Notes: generated from the letters alone by a model not told the origin. 23,315 nucleotides of DNA from Methylophaga sp. (GCF_030651745.1 NZ_JAUSCC010000124.1:1-23315); one strand, 5' to 3'. Counted from the stretch's first letter, positions 6,772 to 14,220 are shown. Numbers and translations are program-made.

Positions 6772-7008
6772 TTAAATCAAATGATGCTTTTGCAATTGAG
6801 CACGCACACAATCCTCAATAGAGAGTATTGTGCAGGCATATTGCTCCATAATTCGGTCTAATAGTTTGTCCTCAAGAACAACACAAAATTCCTCTAAAGC
6901 AATCCGTTCTGCCTGCTTTTGAGGCAGAGTGTTATTCAAAAGACTTTCGTAATAATCTACTGCGGCATCAAGATCCTCATTTAAAACTTCATCGGCTTCA
7001 TTCAACAT
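6772..7008 (-). CDS. small acidic helical protein, unknown
   Basis: 78 residues, mostly predicted helix, acidic in the first third (NEADEVLNEDLDAAVDYYESLL). No motif is recognised. AGGAGG overlaps the TAG of the upstream gene and is 4 nt from the ATG, so the two genes are coupled directly with an 8-nt gap. This is one of the few junctions in the train without an LS leader. Confidence 0.6.
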   Translation of the reverse strand: MLNEADEVLNEDLDAAVDYYESLLNNTLPQKQAERIALEEFCVVLEDKLLDRIMEQYACTILSIEDCVRAQLQKHHLI

Positions 7009-7016
7009 AAAACCTC

Positions 7017-7853
7017 CTAAGCAGCGTGAGCTACAAGTTTTTTAATTTGAACAGGACGATGTTCGGTAATTTCAACAACGTCATAATCATCAAGAAGCGC
7101 AATGAAATTGCTACGAATAGCATCGCAAGCCGTATCAAACGCACAAACCAGATCGACACGATCGCGAAGCGCTTCCATTGACCAGTCTTCGGCATAAAAG
7201 TCCTCAAACTGATCAATACCTCTGTTTGCGACCATCAATCGTGACGGCGGAACACTGAAATTGGATCGAGGATTTCCACAAACACCGCAAGCATCGGACG
7301 CTGAACAATCTCTTAATTCAGTTTTGAGCCGGTTAATCAGCAACAATTTCTTGTCGTTTGAAATGGTCAAAGTCTGAATTGCAGGTTGACCCAGGTAAAC
7401 GCCAGGAAGCCAAGAATTCTGGCTTCTGAGTATTTCCCGAGCAATTACTTCTTCGTTCTCGTCCTGGTAAGTAACCGGCGGTACCTTTTTAAAGTTCCGC
7501 TGACCACAGGTGGGACAGTAGCTGAGATGCCCGGTGAGTTCCAGGTGAGACTCATGCAAAACCAGATAACCGCCGGAACGCCCATTCGAACAAATGGTGT
7601 AGCGATGACCTTGGTCATACGTAAAGTCGTCAATAGGGCCTCTAATTTCTTCCCAGAAATCAACATTCAGCATTTCATAGGCTTTATCATCCTGTTTAGA
7701 CGATAAGCCTAGACGATGAAACTTGATGTTATTAGCATAGGACGTTAGACGATTCCACGAACTCATGGTGTCGTAACGGTAATGCCCTTTTAAAAAATCT
7801 ACCATTGCGGAACGGGTGCGACGGTCAACTTTGTTTTGAAAATATGGTTTCAT
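7017..7853 (-). CDS. conserved mobile-element protein with two CxxC pairs
   Basis: 278 residues. The N-terminal part (RYDTMSSWNRLTSYANNIKFHRLGL, then a region around TICSNGRSGGYLVLHES) resembles a hypothetical family I associate with proteobacterial plasmids and integrative elements. CPTCGQRNF (about 112-120) and CGVCGNPRSNF (about 189-199) probably bind one zinc. No enzymatic motif is seen. AGGAGA is 6 nt before the ATG. Its leader LS18 shows 9 bp of complementarity to this SD/AUG region. Function unknown. Confidence 0.75.
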   Translation of the reverse strand: MKPYFQNKVDRRTRSAMVDFLKGHYRYDTMSSWNRLTSYANNIKFHRLGLSSKQDDKAYEMLNVDFWEEIRGPIDDFTYDQGHRYTICSNGRSGGYLVLHESHLELTGHLSYCPTCGQRNFKKVPPVTYQDENEEVIAREILRSQNSWLPGVYLGQPAIQTLTISNDKKLLLINRLKTELRDCSASDACGVCGNPRSNFSVPPSRLMVANRGIDQFEDFYAEDWSMEALRDRVDLVCAFDTACDAIRSNFIALLDDYDVVEITEHRPVQIKKLVAHAA

Positions 7854-7881
7854 GATTTTTCTCCTGCCTTGAAAAGTAAAA

Positions 7882-7929
7882 AGCGGGAAAAATCACTTGT
7901 CCCAGTGGGAAAATGACAATCCCGCTGGG
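7882..7929 (-). promoter_or_regulatory. LS18: folded leader before the 278-residue gene
   Basis: Outer stem AGCGGGA/TCCCGCT (7 bp) plus TCA/TGA beyond a small internal loop. Inner hairpin TCCC-ACT-GGGA. Competing hairpin CCC-AGC-GGG, with segment A 19 nt after the upstream stop. The 3' arm region TGATTTTTC (7895-7887) is perfectly complementary to GAAAAATCA (7861-7853), which covers the SD flank and the first base of AUG. Confidence 0.85.
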
Positions 7930-7948
7930 TAAAGTAAAGTAAGCCTAT

Positions 7949-8152
7949 TTAGTCAATTGAAAACCTGTAAGAACCGGTTTCGTTGCGATCAAAGCCCGAA
8001 GTAAAGCCTCCATCTAAAAGACGCATAACTTCCTCCAAAGCTAGTTGCAAATCATCAGTTTCTTGACCTTTTATCTCGATAGTCATTTTTAGAACGGATT
8101 GCCCCGTGTCTGAATTGGACTCTGGAGATGATTTGGTAACATGATTACTCAT
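7949..8152 (-). CDS. small conserved protein (FTSGFDRNETGSY motif)
   Basis: 67 residues from the ATG at 8152 (MSNHVTKSS); a longer frame from 8206 would run through the leader RNA and is rejected. The C-terminal half, DLQLALEEVMRLLDGGFTSGFDRNETGSYRFSI, has the shape of a small plasmid/phage hypothetical family (helix, then a glycine-rich GF-SGFD turn, then a beta strand). AAGAG lies 7 nt upstream. Function unknown. Confidence 0.65.
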   Translation of the reverse strand: MSNHVTKSSPESNSDTGQSVLKMTIEIKGQETDDLQLALEEVMRLLDGGFTSGFDRNETGSYRFSID

Positions 8153-8171
8153 GGCACTACTCTTAAAAAAT

Positions 8172-8218
8172 CGGGAAACGCCACAATTCCCATAGGGAAA
8201 AGGCATTTCCCGGTAGGG
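8172..8218 (-). promoter_or_regulatory. LS17: folded leader before the 67-residue gene
   Basis: Outer stem CGGGAAATGCC/GGCGTTTCCCG (11 bp, one G-U). Inner hairpin TTCCC-TAT-GGGAA (5 bp). Competing hairpin CCC-TACC-GGG. Segment A is 17 nt after the upstream stop. TGGC of the 3' arm matches GCCA at the start codon. Confidence 0.85.
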
Positions 8219-8235
8219 TTAAATAAAATGAATGA

Positions 8236-9834
8236 TTAAGCAGCCGTTACCGAAGCAACTTTGCCGGCATCATCCAGGGTAATAACAAACGACTTGCCGT
8301 ACAACGAAGGGCAGCCTGAAAAGCCAGGTAACAAACGCTTCATCGCATCAGCAGGATCAATTGATGTATTCGCGACAACGAACGATTCAAATGCGTACAT
8401 ATCTGATTCATGCGTCGACTCTTGAAAGTCTTCATACTCGGATCTGTAACTTGAGATCTGTTTCAGGACATAACCTGAAGCATCGTTCTTTGGAAGAATG
8501 ACTTGATCTTCATTTTCCTGTCCTTGGTAGAAAGCATCGCCCGCAATTTCAACAAAATCATCGCCTATCTTTATCCGGTATGAGTCACAAAAACGTACAT
8601 AAATCGATATCCAATCGCCTTCGAAAAAAGCACCATGCGTTTCATTGACCAGTTCAATCGTCAGTTCTTCATCATCGAGATTCCGAATCTTCGAATGAAT
8701 CCAGTGATCGTTATCAAGTCCACCTTGATAGATCAAAGCGTCACGTTCCCGTGCGAACATGTAACGAGCAGCGCCGTATTCCTGTATGTCTTCATCGATA
8801 TCAACAACTTCACGGGCTTCAACTTCTGAACGGGTCAGAGATTGGTTGAGCCTGGAAGTGAAGGTGCCGTAAGCATCAGTGTCGCAGTTTGGGTAATCGT
8901 CGAACTCATGCAAAGCTTGCATAGGAACGACAGGTACATCATTGAGTAAACTCAATAATCCCCAGTGCTTCATTATTTCGTAAAAAAGCACAAATTCCTT
9001 GGCGGAAACTGTGGCTTTAAGCAATACAAGACTTTCTTCAATTTCCTTCGTCAAAACAGACTTAACGAGCTTTACAACATCGGCCTCATCAATAAGCTTA
9101 TCTCGATCCGGTAAACGCGCATAAAACCGTGAAGAATCAAGATGAATGATGTGCCGATTTCGCGACCCATAAGAATGCGATCGATAAATAGGCAAACCTT
9201 GCAGGTACACGTCAAACTCGTCGCTAATGCCAAGGGGCTCATCAATACCCGACAAACATACAGCGCCAATTTCAGTCTCGACAAAGCGAAGACCGGAATC
9301 AGGCGCATACTGTCTATCGAGAAATACGTCGTTGAGTGACACAGGAATTGGAAAACCGCGCGAAAGGCGATTAAGCGTATCCTGAACGTCCTTCAACTCA
9401 AGATCAGCGCCAAGCATAGTGATGGAGGTTATGCCATTCCAGTCAGTAACAGGTGTTACGGTGACGGGTTTGAACGACAGAACATCGTTGGTATCGACTG
9501 AAATGCGACCGCTCTTACTGACAACGGTCAGGTGACGGCAGGCAAACAATGCGGATAAGAAGCCGATGCCAAATGGATGCTCTTGAGCAACCACATCAGC
9601 ATCCCAACCGGATTCAGCGACAGTAAGCAGGGTTTCGATAGAATCGATACCGCAACCATCATCGGTTACCCGAAGAATTTTGGTTTCAGGCGCAAACTCA
9701 AAAACAACTTGAGTCGCATTGGCACGTCTGGCGTTTTGCATTAACTCGCCAAGCACCGTGGTTTTATTGGTAAAGCTGAATTTCAAGCTTTTAACCAGGT
9801 TAGCCTGGTTTACTTTCATTGCTACAGTTTTCAT
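8236..9834 (-). CDS. GHKL (HSP90-like) ATPase
   Basis: 532 residues from the ATG at 9834 (AGGAG 8 nt upstream; the longer frame from 9873 lies in the leader). The N-terminal GHKL ATP-binding fold is clear: N-box ELMQNARRA (residues 30-38, E30 and N34), G1 box DDGCGI (58-63), G2 box PFGIGF (87-92). About 400 residues with no recognised domain follow, ending in a beta-rich region. It lacks histidine-kinase phosphoacceptor and receiver domains, so it is more like HSP90/MutL/MORC-type ATP-operated clamps. Such stand-alone ATPases are common on mobile elements; the target is unknown. It has its own leader (LS16), but the gene immediately upstream is on the other strand, so a nearby promoter must exist. 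Confidence 0.85.
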   Translation of the reverse strand: MKTVAMKVNQANLVKSLKFSFTNKTTVLGELMQNARRANATQVVFEFAPETKILRVTDDGCGIDSIETLLTVAESGWDADVVAQEHPFGIGFLSALFACRHLTVVSKSGRISVDTNDVLSFKPVTVTPVTDWNGITSITMLGADLELKDVQDTLNRLSRGFPIPVSLNDVFLDRQYAPDSGLRFVETEIGAVCLSGIDEPLGISDEFDVYLQGLPIYRSHSYGSRNRHIIHLDSSRFYARLPDRDKLIDEADVVKLVKSVLTKEIEESLVLLKATVSAKEFVLFYEIMKHWGLLSLLNDVPVVPMQALHEFDDYPNCDTDAYGTFTSRLNQSLTRSEVEAREVVDIDEDIQEYGAARYMFARERDALIYQGGLDNDHWIHSKIRNLDDEELTIELVNETHGAFFEGDWISIYVRFCDSYRIKIGDDFVEIAGDAFYQGQENEDQVILPKNDASGYVLKQISSYRSEYEDFQESTHESDMYAFESFVVANTSIDPADAMKRLLPGFSGCPSLYGKSFVITLDDAGKVASVTAA

Positions 9835-9863
9835 GGGGTTATCTCCTGGTTCATTAAAAAAAA

Positions 9864-9907
9864 CGGGAGACAAAACATTCCCACTGGGAAGTTAAGTTCC
9901 CGGAGGG
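9864..9907 (-). promoter_or_regulatory. LS16: folded leader before the GHKL ATPase
   Basis: Outer stem CGGGA/TCCCG, the shortest of the family, extended by AAC/GTT beyond an internal loop. Strong inner hairpin TTCCC-AGT-GGGAA (9890-9878). Competing hairpin CCC-TCC-GGG. TCTCC of the 3' arm is complementary to the SD GGAGA. Confidence 0.75.
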
Positions 9908-9962
9908 TTGTAAAAAGTGAGTGATCGCTTACCATGGTTAAAAACAAACATGGGGCGAGTCA

Positions 9963-10340
9963 ATGAACAAAGCAGATGCTCTGACGAACAACGCTTATTT
10001 TTCCGTAAACAGCGAAGGATTTGTGACCTTTACTGAACAGGGAATTGCTGAATACCGAAGTTATTTCGGCAAGGCCGGGATCGATATTTGAAACATCAAG
10101 TCTCTGAATGATTTCAGGAGAGCAAGACGGGCTGCATCACCATTTTTTGAGGATCACCTGCCGGCAAAAGTCAAAAAAGGCGAGAAAACATTGGAAAGAC
10201 GGCTTCTTATCGCAGTTGCCGAAGGCAACGAAGCAAAAATCAAATGTCTTGAGCGATTATATGCGCCAGAAAAAAGGGCATACAGGCGATTTAGGCATGT
10301 ATATCTCTTCTTGCATCCAGTTCTAAACAAATTTCCTTAG
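9963..10340 (+). pseudogene. plus-strand gene with in-frame TGA, unknown
   Basis: ATG at 9963 opens a frame (MNKADALTNNAYFSVNSEGF..) that meets TGA at 10089-10091 (codon 43), then continues open for 82 codons to TAG at 10338-10340. After the stop comes a plausible basic helical protein (KSLNDFRRARRAASPFFED, then EKTLERRLLIAVAEGNEAK). TGG to TGA would restore it (GIDI-W-NIKSL). The SD is weak (GGGGCGAG). It is the only plus-strand gene inside the minus-strand train and its 3' end overlaps the 3' end of the gene at 10291-10484. A different plus-strand frame (10108-10326) is open too, but its composition looks less protein-like. Confidence 0.5.
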
Positions 10341-10484
10341 TCATCCAGTTGGCTTCGGCTATCGTCGAAGATTCCTTGAGCTTAAGAATAAGGTTATGCA
10401 GCTGAATATCAGCTTGGCTTCCAGTTCAAGATTAGTTGCGCTGTCAGCAAAGCGGTAAAATGACTTGTGATCATCTTTGTTCAT
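10291..10484 (-). pseudogene. small gene with one-base frameshift, unknown
   Basis: ATG at 10484 has GAGG 8 nt upstream and follows leader LS15. The frame MNKDDHKSFYRFADSATNL.. runs to about 10412 and then goes off into TAG at 10361. Shifting by one base at about 10408-10413 (AAGCTGATATT) gives IQLHNLILKLKESSTIAEAN.. through to TAA at 10293-10291. Adding one base would produce about 64 residues reading ..EAKLDIQLHNLIL. This looks like a single-base deletion in a small helical protein. Its 3' end converges with the plus-strand gene. Family unknown. Confidence 0.6.
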
Positions 10485-10504
10485 GGTGTTTTCCTCAGTT
10501 AAAA

Positions 10505-10555
10505 CAGAGAAAACACACGTTTCGCATCAGGAAAAAATGAATTTTCCCTGATGGG
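10505..10555 (-). promoter_or_regulatory. LS15: folded leader before the frameshifted gene
   Basis: Outer stem CAGGGAAAA/TTTTCTCTG (9 bp, one G-U). Inner TTTC/GAAA. Competing hairpin CCC-ATCA-GGG. The 3' arm GTGTTTTC is fully complementary to GAAAACAC, which carries the SD and ends just before the start codon. Confidence 0.85.
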
Positions 10556-10724
10556 TTAAAATATAAAATAAATAAATTCACGGCTAGGCCGCTTATAGGT
10601 ATCACGCCGGAGCGCTTATCGATTCCTCATTTAAAGTGCTGAACTGGCACTGCTTTCGAGTTCTCTTAGAGAACTACAAAAATTCGTCTTTCCACAATAC
10701 TTTCTCAAAAAAGCACTCTGGAAA

Positions 10725-10764
10725 AACGGTAAAGGCATTATGCCACTTACCGTTAAATTGTTCA
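10725..10764 (-). promoter_or_regulatory. promoter with nested palindrome (copy 1)
   Basis: Minus strand: -35-like TGAACA (10764-10759), 16-nt spacer, -10-like CATAAT (10742-10737). The -10 lies inside GGCATAATGCC, itself framed by the perfect inverted repeat AACGGTAA (10754-10747) and TTACCGTT (10732-10725). The arrangement suits a dimeric repressor blocking the promoter; the same palindrome is kept in copy 2. Confidence 0.6.
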
Positions 10765-10831
10765 GATCGAAAGAAGCTAAAAAAACGCGTTTTTCGAAAA
10801 AGATAGATTTATAAAGTTCACGAGCAAAAAA

Positions 10832-11287
10832 TCATACTTTAGAACCTATTTCAAGGCTGTCAAAACCAACAAGACAGTACCGATCAATCCATGTTGATTT
10901 GCAATGATTGCACTCAACACAAATTAAACCAGCTAATCCTTCGCCGTCAAAAGAGCTTTTGGCTTCAACATCGTTGCTGCCACAGTTAGGACAAATCAAC
11001 CCTTTGTTAGCAACATAATTTTCCTGTTGCTTATCAACGACAATATTTACTTCACCAAACGCAGCAAAGACGCGTGCAACATGAGTGTCATCGCGAAGAA
11101 TAGGCTCAATGTGACCAACAAACTCGGTACCATCATCAAGCTCAGTCATCTCGTCTCCATCCGCACCATCTATATCAAGATCCTGTATCGCGACCTTGAT
11201 AACTGTGGCGGAGTTGGAATAAACCGCTTGTACAATGCCTCCTTCGAGGTGGATGACAAGACGAATTTCAGTTGTGTTTGTAGTCAT
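10832..11287 (-). CDS. protein with C-terminal zinc ribbon
   Basis: 151 residues. The N-terminal ~100 residues are beta-rich and acidic (VIHLEGGIVQAVYSNSAT, DIDGADGDEMTELDDG). The C-terminus has a zinc ribbon: CPNCGSNDVE (residues about 99-108) and CVECNHCKSTWIDRYCLVGF (about 123-142), with ..W-D-Y-LVGFD-L, a pattern I associate with small plasmid-borne proteins. GGAG is 7 nt before the ATG. Possibly a nucleic-acid-binding accessory protein; function not established. Confidence 0.7.
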   Translation of the reverse strand: MTTNTTEIRLVIHLEGGIVQAVYSNSATVIKVAIQDLDIDGADGDEMTELDDGTEFVGHIEPILRDDTHVARVFAAFGEVNIVVDKQQENYVANKGLICPNCGSNDVEAKSSFDGEGLAGLICVECNHCKSTWIDRYCLVGFDSLEIGSKV

Positions 11288-11313
11288 GATGTATCTCCAA
11301 TAATAAATAATTC

Positions 11314-11355
11314 AGGGGCACATCATTCCCGAAAGGGGTGGTGTGCCCCTATGGG
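11314..11355 (-). promoter_or_regulatory. LS14: folded leader before the zinc-ribbon gene
   Basis: Outer stem AGGGGCACA/TGTGCCCCT (9 bp perfect). Inner CCC..GGG. Competing hairpin CCC-ATA-GGG, 12 nt after the upstream stop. ATGATGT just inside the 3' arm is complementary to ACATCAT, which includes the AU of the start codon. Confidence 0.85.
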
Positions 11356-11367
11356 TAAAATTAATGA

Positions 11368-11655
11368 CTAAACAGATTTCTCTGTGTAGAACACTTGAAA
11401 GCTATCATCGCCCTCATCAAACATCGAGAAAAAATGCTTCAGGCTGTTACAGTCCTTGAATTCTTTTAAGCTTTTTGATGTGGATATTCTTTTTCGACTC
11501 AGCCAAGCGGACTTGATGTCAGGTTGTTCGCAGAACGTCTTTATCTGCTTTCTAATTTCAAGCTGCTTGGCAAAGCCAGAGCCGTTGTTATTCCAATAGA
11601 TGGCAGCATCTTTCGGAATGGTTTTCAGATTATGAACAATTACTTTTTTCATCAT
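11368..11655 (-). CDS. small basic protein, unknown
   Basis: 95 residues from the first of two adjacent ATG codons (MMKKVIVHNLKTIPKDAAIYW); GGAG is 7 nt before it. It is lysine-rich, with a possible strand-helix N-terminus and a central RKQIKTFCEQPDIKSAWLSRKR region. No family is recognised. Confidence 0.6.
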   Translation of the reverse strand: MMKKVIVHNLKTIPKDAAIYWNNNGSGFAKQLEIRKQIKTFCEQPDIKSAWLSRKRISTSKSLKEFKDCNSLKHFFSMFDEGDDSFQVFYTEKSV

Positions 11656-11675
11656 TGTGAATCTCCAAAAAATAC

Positions 11676-11721
11676 GGGAAACCACATGTGCCCGGCAGGG
11701 AATGTGATTTCCCTGGTCAGG
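11676..11721 (-). promoter_or_regulatory. LS13: folded leader before the 95-residue gene
   Basis: Outer stem GGGAAATCAC/GTGGTTTCCC (10 bp, one G-U). Inner CCC-TGCC-GGG. The competing hairpin has changed sequence to CCT-GACC-AGG with pairing retained, a compensatory variant of the usual CCC/GGG. Confidence 0.85.
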
Positions 11722-11751
11722 TTTAAAGTAAAATTAAAATCCTAAGCGGAT

Positions 11752-12201
11752 TCAGTATTTAAGCAGAGGGACGACTAATTTCTCAGCCTTATCATGCGTG
11801 TCACAAGCCAATTGAATAGACTCATCATCGTCATTGAACATGCCCCGCATTTGCTCGATTTGTTCTCGCATTAAGGACATGGCTTCAGTTGAGGATTCAA
11901 GCGCTGTTTCAATTTCAATTGCTTGATCTTTAACGCGATCCAATTCAGCTTCAAGTAATTGCAAGCGCTCAAGATCTGCCAATATTTCTGACATCATGTT
12001 ATGAGCCAAGATAATAAACTCCGCATTAGCACGACGTTCATTTCTCATGACTTTATTATCGCCATCAACCAAAACTTCGGCGACAAACGTATTGCCACAC
12101 ATAACGTTATTGTTGCGGAGCGACCAATCTGTCGACAAATCGATATACCCTTCCTTAGTTGCTGCTTCAAAAGCGGTTCTTAACTTTTGTAAATTACTCA
12201 T
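11752..12201 (-). CDS. coiled-coil protein, unknown
   Basis: 149 residues from the ATG at 12201 (MSNLQKLRTAFEAAT..). The N-terminal ~70 residues form a small mixed domain (YIDLSTDWSLRNNNVMCGNTF). Residues about 75-130 are a long heptad-type helix (DLERLQLLEAELDRVKDQ, then MSLMREQIEQMRG), suggesting a dimeric coiled coil. GGAG is 8 nt before the ATG. It follows a terminator-like hairpin, so it may be expressed less than upstream genes or need another promoter. Confidence 0.65.
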   Translation of the reverse strand: MSNLQKLRTAFEAATKEGYIDLSTDWSLRNNNVMCGNTFVAEVLVDGDNKVMRNERRANAEFIILAHNMMSEILADLERLQLLEAELDRVKDQAIEIETALESSTEAMSLMREQIEQMRGMFNDDDESIQLACDTHDKAEKLVVPLLKY

Positions 12202-12223
12202 TGTACTGCTCCAAAAAAAGTAA

Positions 12224-12265
12224 CAGACAAAGAGCAACCCAGAAGGGATGTGATCCCTGTCTGGG
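12224..12265 (-). promoter_or_regulatory. LS12: folded leader before the coiled-coil gene
   Basis: Outer stem CAGACAGGGA/TCTTTGTCTG (10 bp, two G-U). Inner CCC-TTCT-GGG. Competing hairpin CCC-AGACA-GGG. TGCTC in the 3' arm pairs with GAGCA overlapping the SD. It starts 8 nt after the hairpin at 12274-12299. Confidence 0.8.
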
Positions 12266-12273
12266 TAAGAAAA

Positions 12274-12299
12274 CTGGCTAATCTAAAGTGATTAGCCAG
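12274..12299 (-). terminator. intrinsic terminator after the VWA gene
   Basis: CTGGCTAATC-ACTTTA-GATTAGCCAG is a perfect 10-bp stem with a 6-nt loop, followed on the minus strand by TTTTCTT. It lies 10 nt after the VWA stop codon. It would end or attenuate transcription between the VWA gene and the coiled-coil gene. Confidence 0.7.
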
Positions 12300-12309
12300 A
12301 GGTTAAATT

Positions 12310-14196
12310 TCAAGCTGCCAACAACAAATCGCGGCTGATCCTGAACATCTCGGAACGCAACTCGGACACATCGTTGATGCAGATTGACCGATCAAATAAA
12401 TGACTCGTGTCGAAACAGACACCAACACCAACAAGCTCAATACCAGTCGCTTCACAACGTTTGATAATAGCTTTTGTGAGATCCAGATCATCAGGCTGTC
12501 CATCGGTTAGCACCATAATGATTTTCCGTTCTTCACGCGTAGCCAGAACGGATGAGGCGGCATACCACAACGCGGTATGAAGCGGTGTTCCTCCACTTAC
12601 AATAGGAGCGAATTTCGGCGCATTTAGGCGAACTTTTTGACTATGTTTCAACAGAGGAACCACGTTGCCGGTATCGTTGTATGGAAATCGAGTCACAGCA
12701 GGATTGACGCCTGAAATACCTTCCAGTGCCAATGCTAATGCCATTGCTGATTCCATTGCCAACTCGATCAAAGAATGATTAGGATTATTCGGGGCTCTGT
12801 CTGCCATAGAGGTTGAACCATCTACCAGCAAATGAATTGCCGTATTCGGCGCCTGCTTATGGCTTCTGCGTTCGAAAACACGAGAATCGCCCTGAATTAA
12901 ACGAGACAGCCTTCTACCATCAATACGATTGCCCGAGCGTTTATTCACGGGACGATCACATCGACTGGATTGAACCAGACCTTGAAGCGAAGCGCGGATT
13001 TTGCCCGAGCTCCCTAAAACCTTATTCATCAGTGCGTTACCAATAGCAGGATTCAAGTCTGGATCCATGGCAACAGGCATGTGAACATTTTCATCGTAAC
13101 TATTGACAGGTTGACTGCCCAAAAGCTGTTTAGCCGCTTCAAACACGTCATCCGGCACATCATCATCACTGGCTGACAACACAGAAGCCAGGTTTTGCGC
13201 TAATTGCTCGCTATTCTGATCCTGTGAATTATCGGCATTGCTACCCATAGCATTAACATGACCCTGACCAGGTTGTGAATCTTGATCGTCAGCATCGCTC
13301 AGTTGAGAGCTTGAGCCTTGATCTTGATCCTCAATGTCCGGTTCAGAATCGCTTGGTTGTTGAATCGGCTGACTGTCATCAGCATCTTGATCGGTTGGAG
13401 AATCGTCACCTTGGGACGGGCTATCCTGTGGGGAATCGCCTGAGTCAGTATCGGTTGAATCCTCATCTTGATCAGTATTACTTTGTCCAGTTTGAGATTG
13501 AGACGACGAATCATCACTATCTTGTTGCTGAGACTGCTGTTGACGAGCCTTTTCCTGCTCCTTCTCCTGTTCCTCTTCAATCATGCGCAAAATGCGGTCG
13601 GCAAGCCGAACACAATCACGCGTTACTTGAAGCTGAGGCATTTCGGATAGAAGACCATTCAATCTTGTTACCGCACCGACTGGAAAAGTATCTTCCAGTA
13701 AGGATTCAGCGGTATCTGCGTAAGACGACAGAGCTGTTTGGCCCAGGATGTCATTACGAAGACGAAACAACAAAAACTGAGATAATACAGCTGCAGGATG
13801 CACCTGTTCATTTTGACCGATTATTTGAAATCCGCCGGTTTGAATAAGATGCTGTACAACTTTTTCAGTCGTTCGTTTAGTACCCGGATAAGTATCCTGC
13901 ATCAATTTCTCAATGCGAATATCCTCCAGGATATTGACGATTCTTTTCCGAACAGGATTAGTCGCGGCATTACTAAAAGCAGTGAACTCGGTAAACCGGA
14001 CATGTGCTGCTTCATGTGCCAAATAGCCCCATGCAACATCCTTGTAAGACTGATCTTCAAGGTTGTAAGCAGGAATATTGATCATTTTGCCAGTGGTATA
14101 GGCATCAGAACCGCCAATGCTGACATTAACGCCAAACTTGTTGCCCAATGCTGCGGCAACGATAGGAAAGGCGTTATTCAAGGTTTTATTTTTCAT
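12310..14196 (-). CDS. CobT-like VWA-domain protein
   Basis: 628 residues from the ATG at 14196 (MKNKTLNNAF, GGAG 7 nt upstream). N-terminal part: LAHEAAHVRFTEF (HEAAH at 61-65) and EDIRIEKLM (91-99), the pseudo-metalloprotease region shared with CobT. Middle: an acidic Q/D/S-rich linker at about 205-335. C-terminal VWA domain with a complete MIDAS: D459-G-S461-T-S463, T537 in SGGTPLHTAL, D565 in VLTDGQPDD. CobT works with the AAA+ protein CobS in cobaltochelatase, but no chelatase large subunit or cobalamin genes are here. Together with the CobS-like ATPase at 17767-18738 and DUF3150 it more likely forms a MoxR/VWA-type remodelling machine of the mobile element. Confidence 0.85.
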   Translation of the reverse strand: MKNKTLNNAFPIVAAALGNKFGVNVSIGGSDAYTTGKMINIPAYNLEDQSYKDVAWGYLAHEAAHVRFTEFTAFSNAATNPVRKRIVNILEDIRIEKLMQDTYPGTKRTTEKVVQHLIQTGGFQIIGQNEQVHPAAVLSQFLLFRLRNDILGQTALSSYADTAESLLEDTFPVGAVTRLNGLLSEMPQLQVTRDCVRLADRILRMIEEEQEKEQEKARQQQSQQQDSDDSSSQSQTGQSNTDQDEDSTDTDSGDSPQDSPSQGDDSPTDQDADDSQPIQQPSDSEPDIEDQDQGSSSQLSDADDQDSQPGQGHVNAMGSNADNSQDQNSEQLAQNLASVLSASDDDVPDDVFEAAKQLLGSQPVNSYDENVHMPVAMDPDLNPAIGNALMNKVLGSSGKIRASLQGLVQSSRCDRPVNKRSGNRIDGRRLSRLIQGDSRVFERRSHKQAPNTAIHLLVDGSTSMADRAPNNPNHSLIELAMESAMALALALEGISGVNPAVTRFPYNDTGNVVPLLKHSQKVRLNAPKFAPIVSGGTPLHTALWYAASSVLATREERKIIMVLTDGQPDDLDLTKAIIKRCEATGIELVGVGVCFDTSHLFDRSICINDVSELRSEMFRISRDLLLAA

Positions 14197-14220
14197 GGTG
14201 TACTCCAAAAAATTAATAAA

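Larger units (their letters stand above)
10485..10789 (-). repeat. promoter-leader module, copy 1
   Basis: About 300 bp that recur at 18739-19030 at roughly 85% identity by eye. Each copy has, in minus-strand order: a palindromic operator over a promoter, a non-coding leader with hairpins AGTTCTC-TAA-GAGAACT (10675-10659) and AGTGC..GCACT (10651-10635), a GC-rich segment, an LS element and an SD ending GGAAAACAC. Differences are mostly pairing-neutral (for example GAGAACT here, GAGGACT in copy 2) plus small indels. The ATG of the 12-codon ORF in copy 2 is lost here. Confidence 0.85.

Noticed and set aside
9835..9933. 32-codon ORF (MVSDHSLFTTL..) overlapping the GHKL ATPase start by ATGA
   Set aside because: It has no SD and runs through LS16; its openness is probably chance.
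10108..10326. 72-codon plus-strand ORF
   Set aside because: A different frame of the plus-strand gene at 9963-10340; His/Lys-rich composition, no SD, and the other frame reads more like a protein.
13275..13847. 190-codon plus-strand ORF opposite the VWA gene
   Set aside because: It is antisense to the acidic repeat-rich linker and biased codons of the VWA gene; it has no SD and no recognisable protein.
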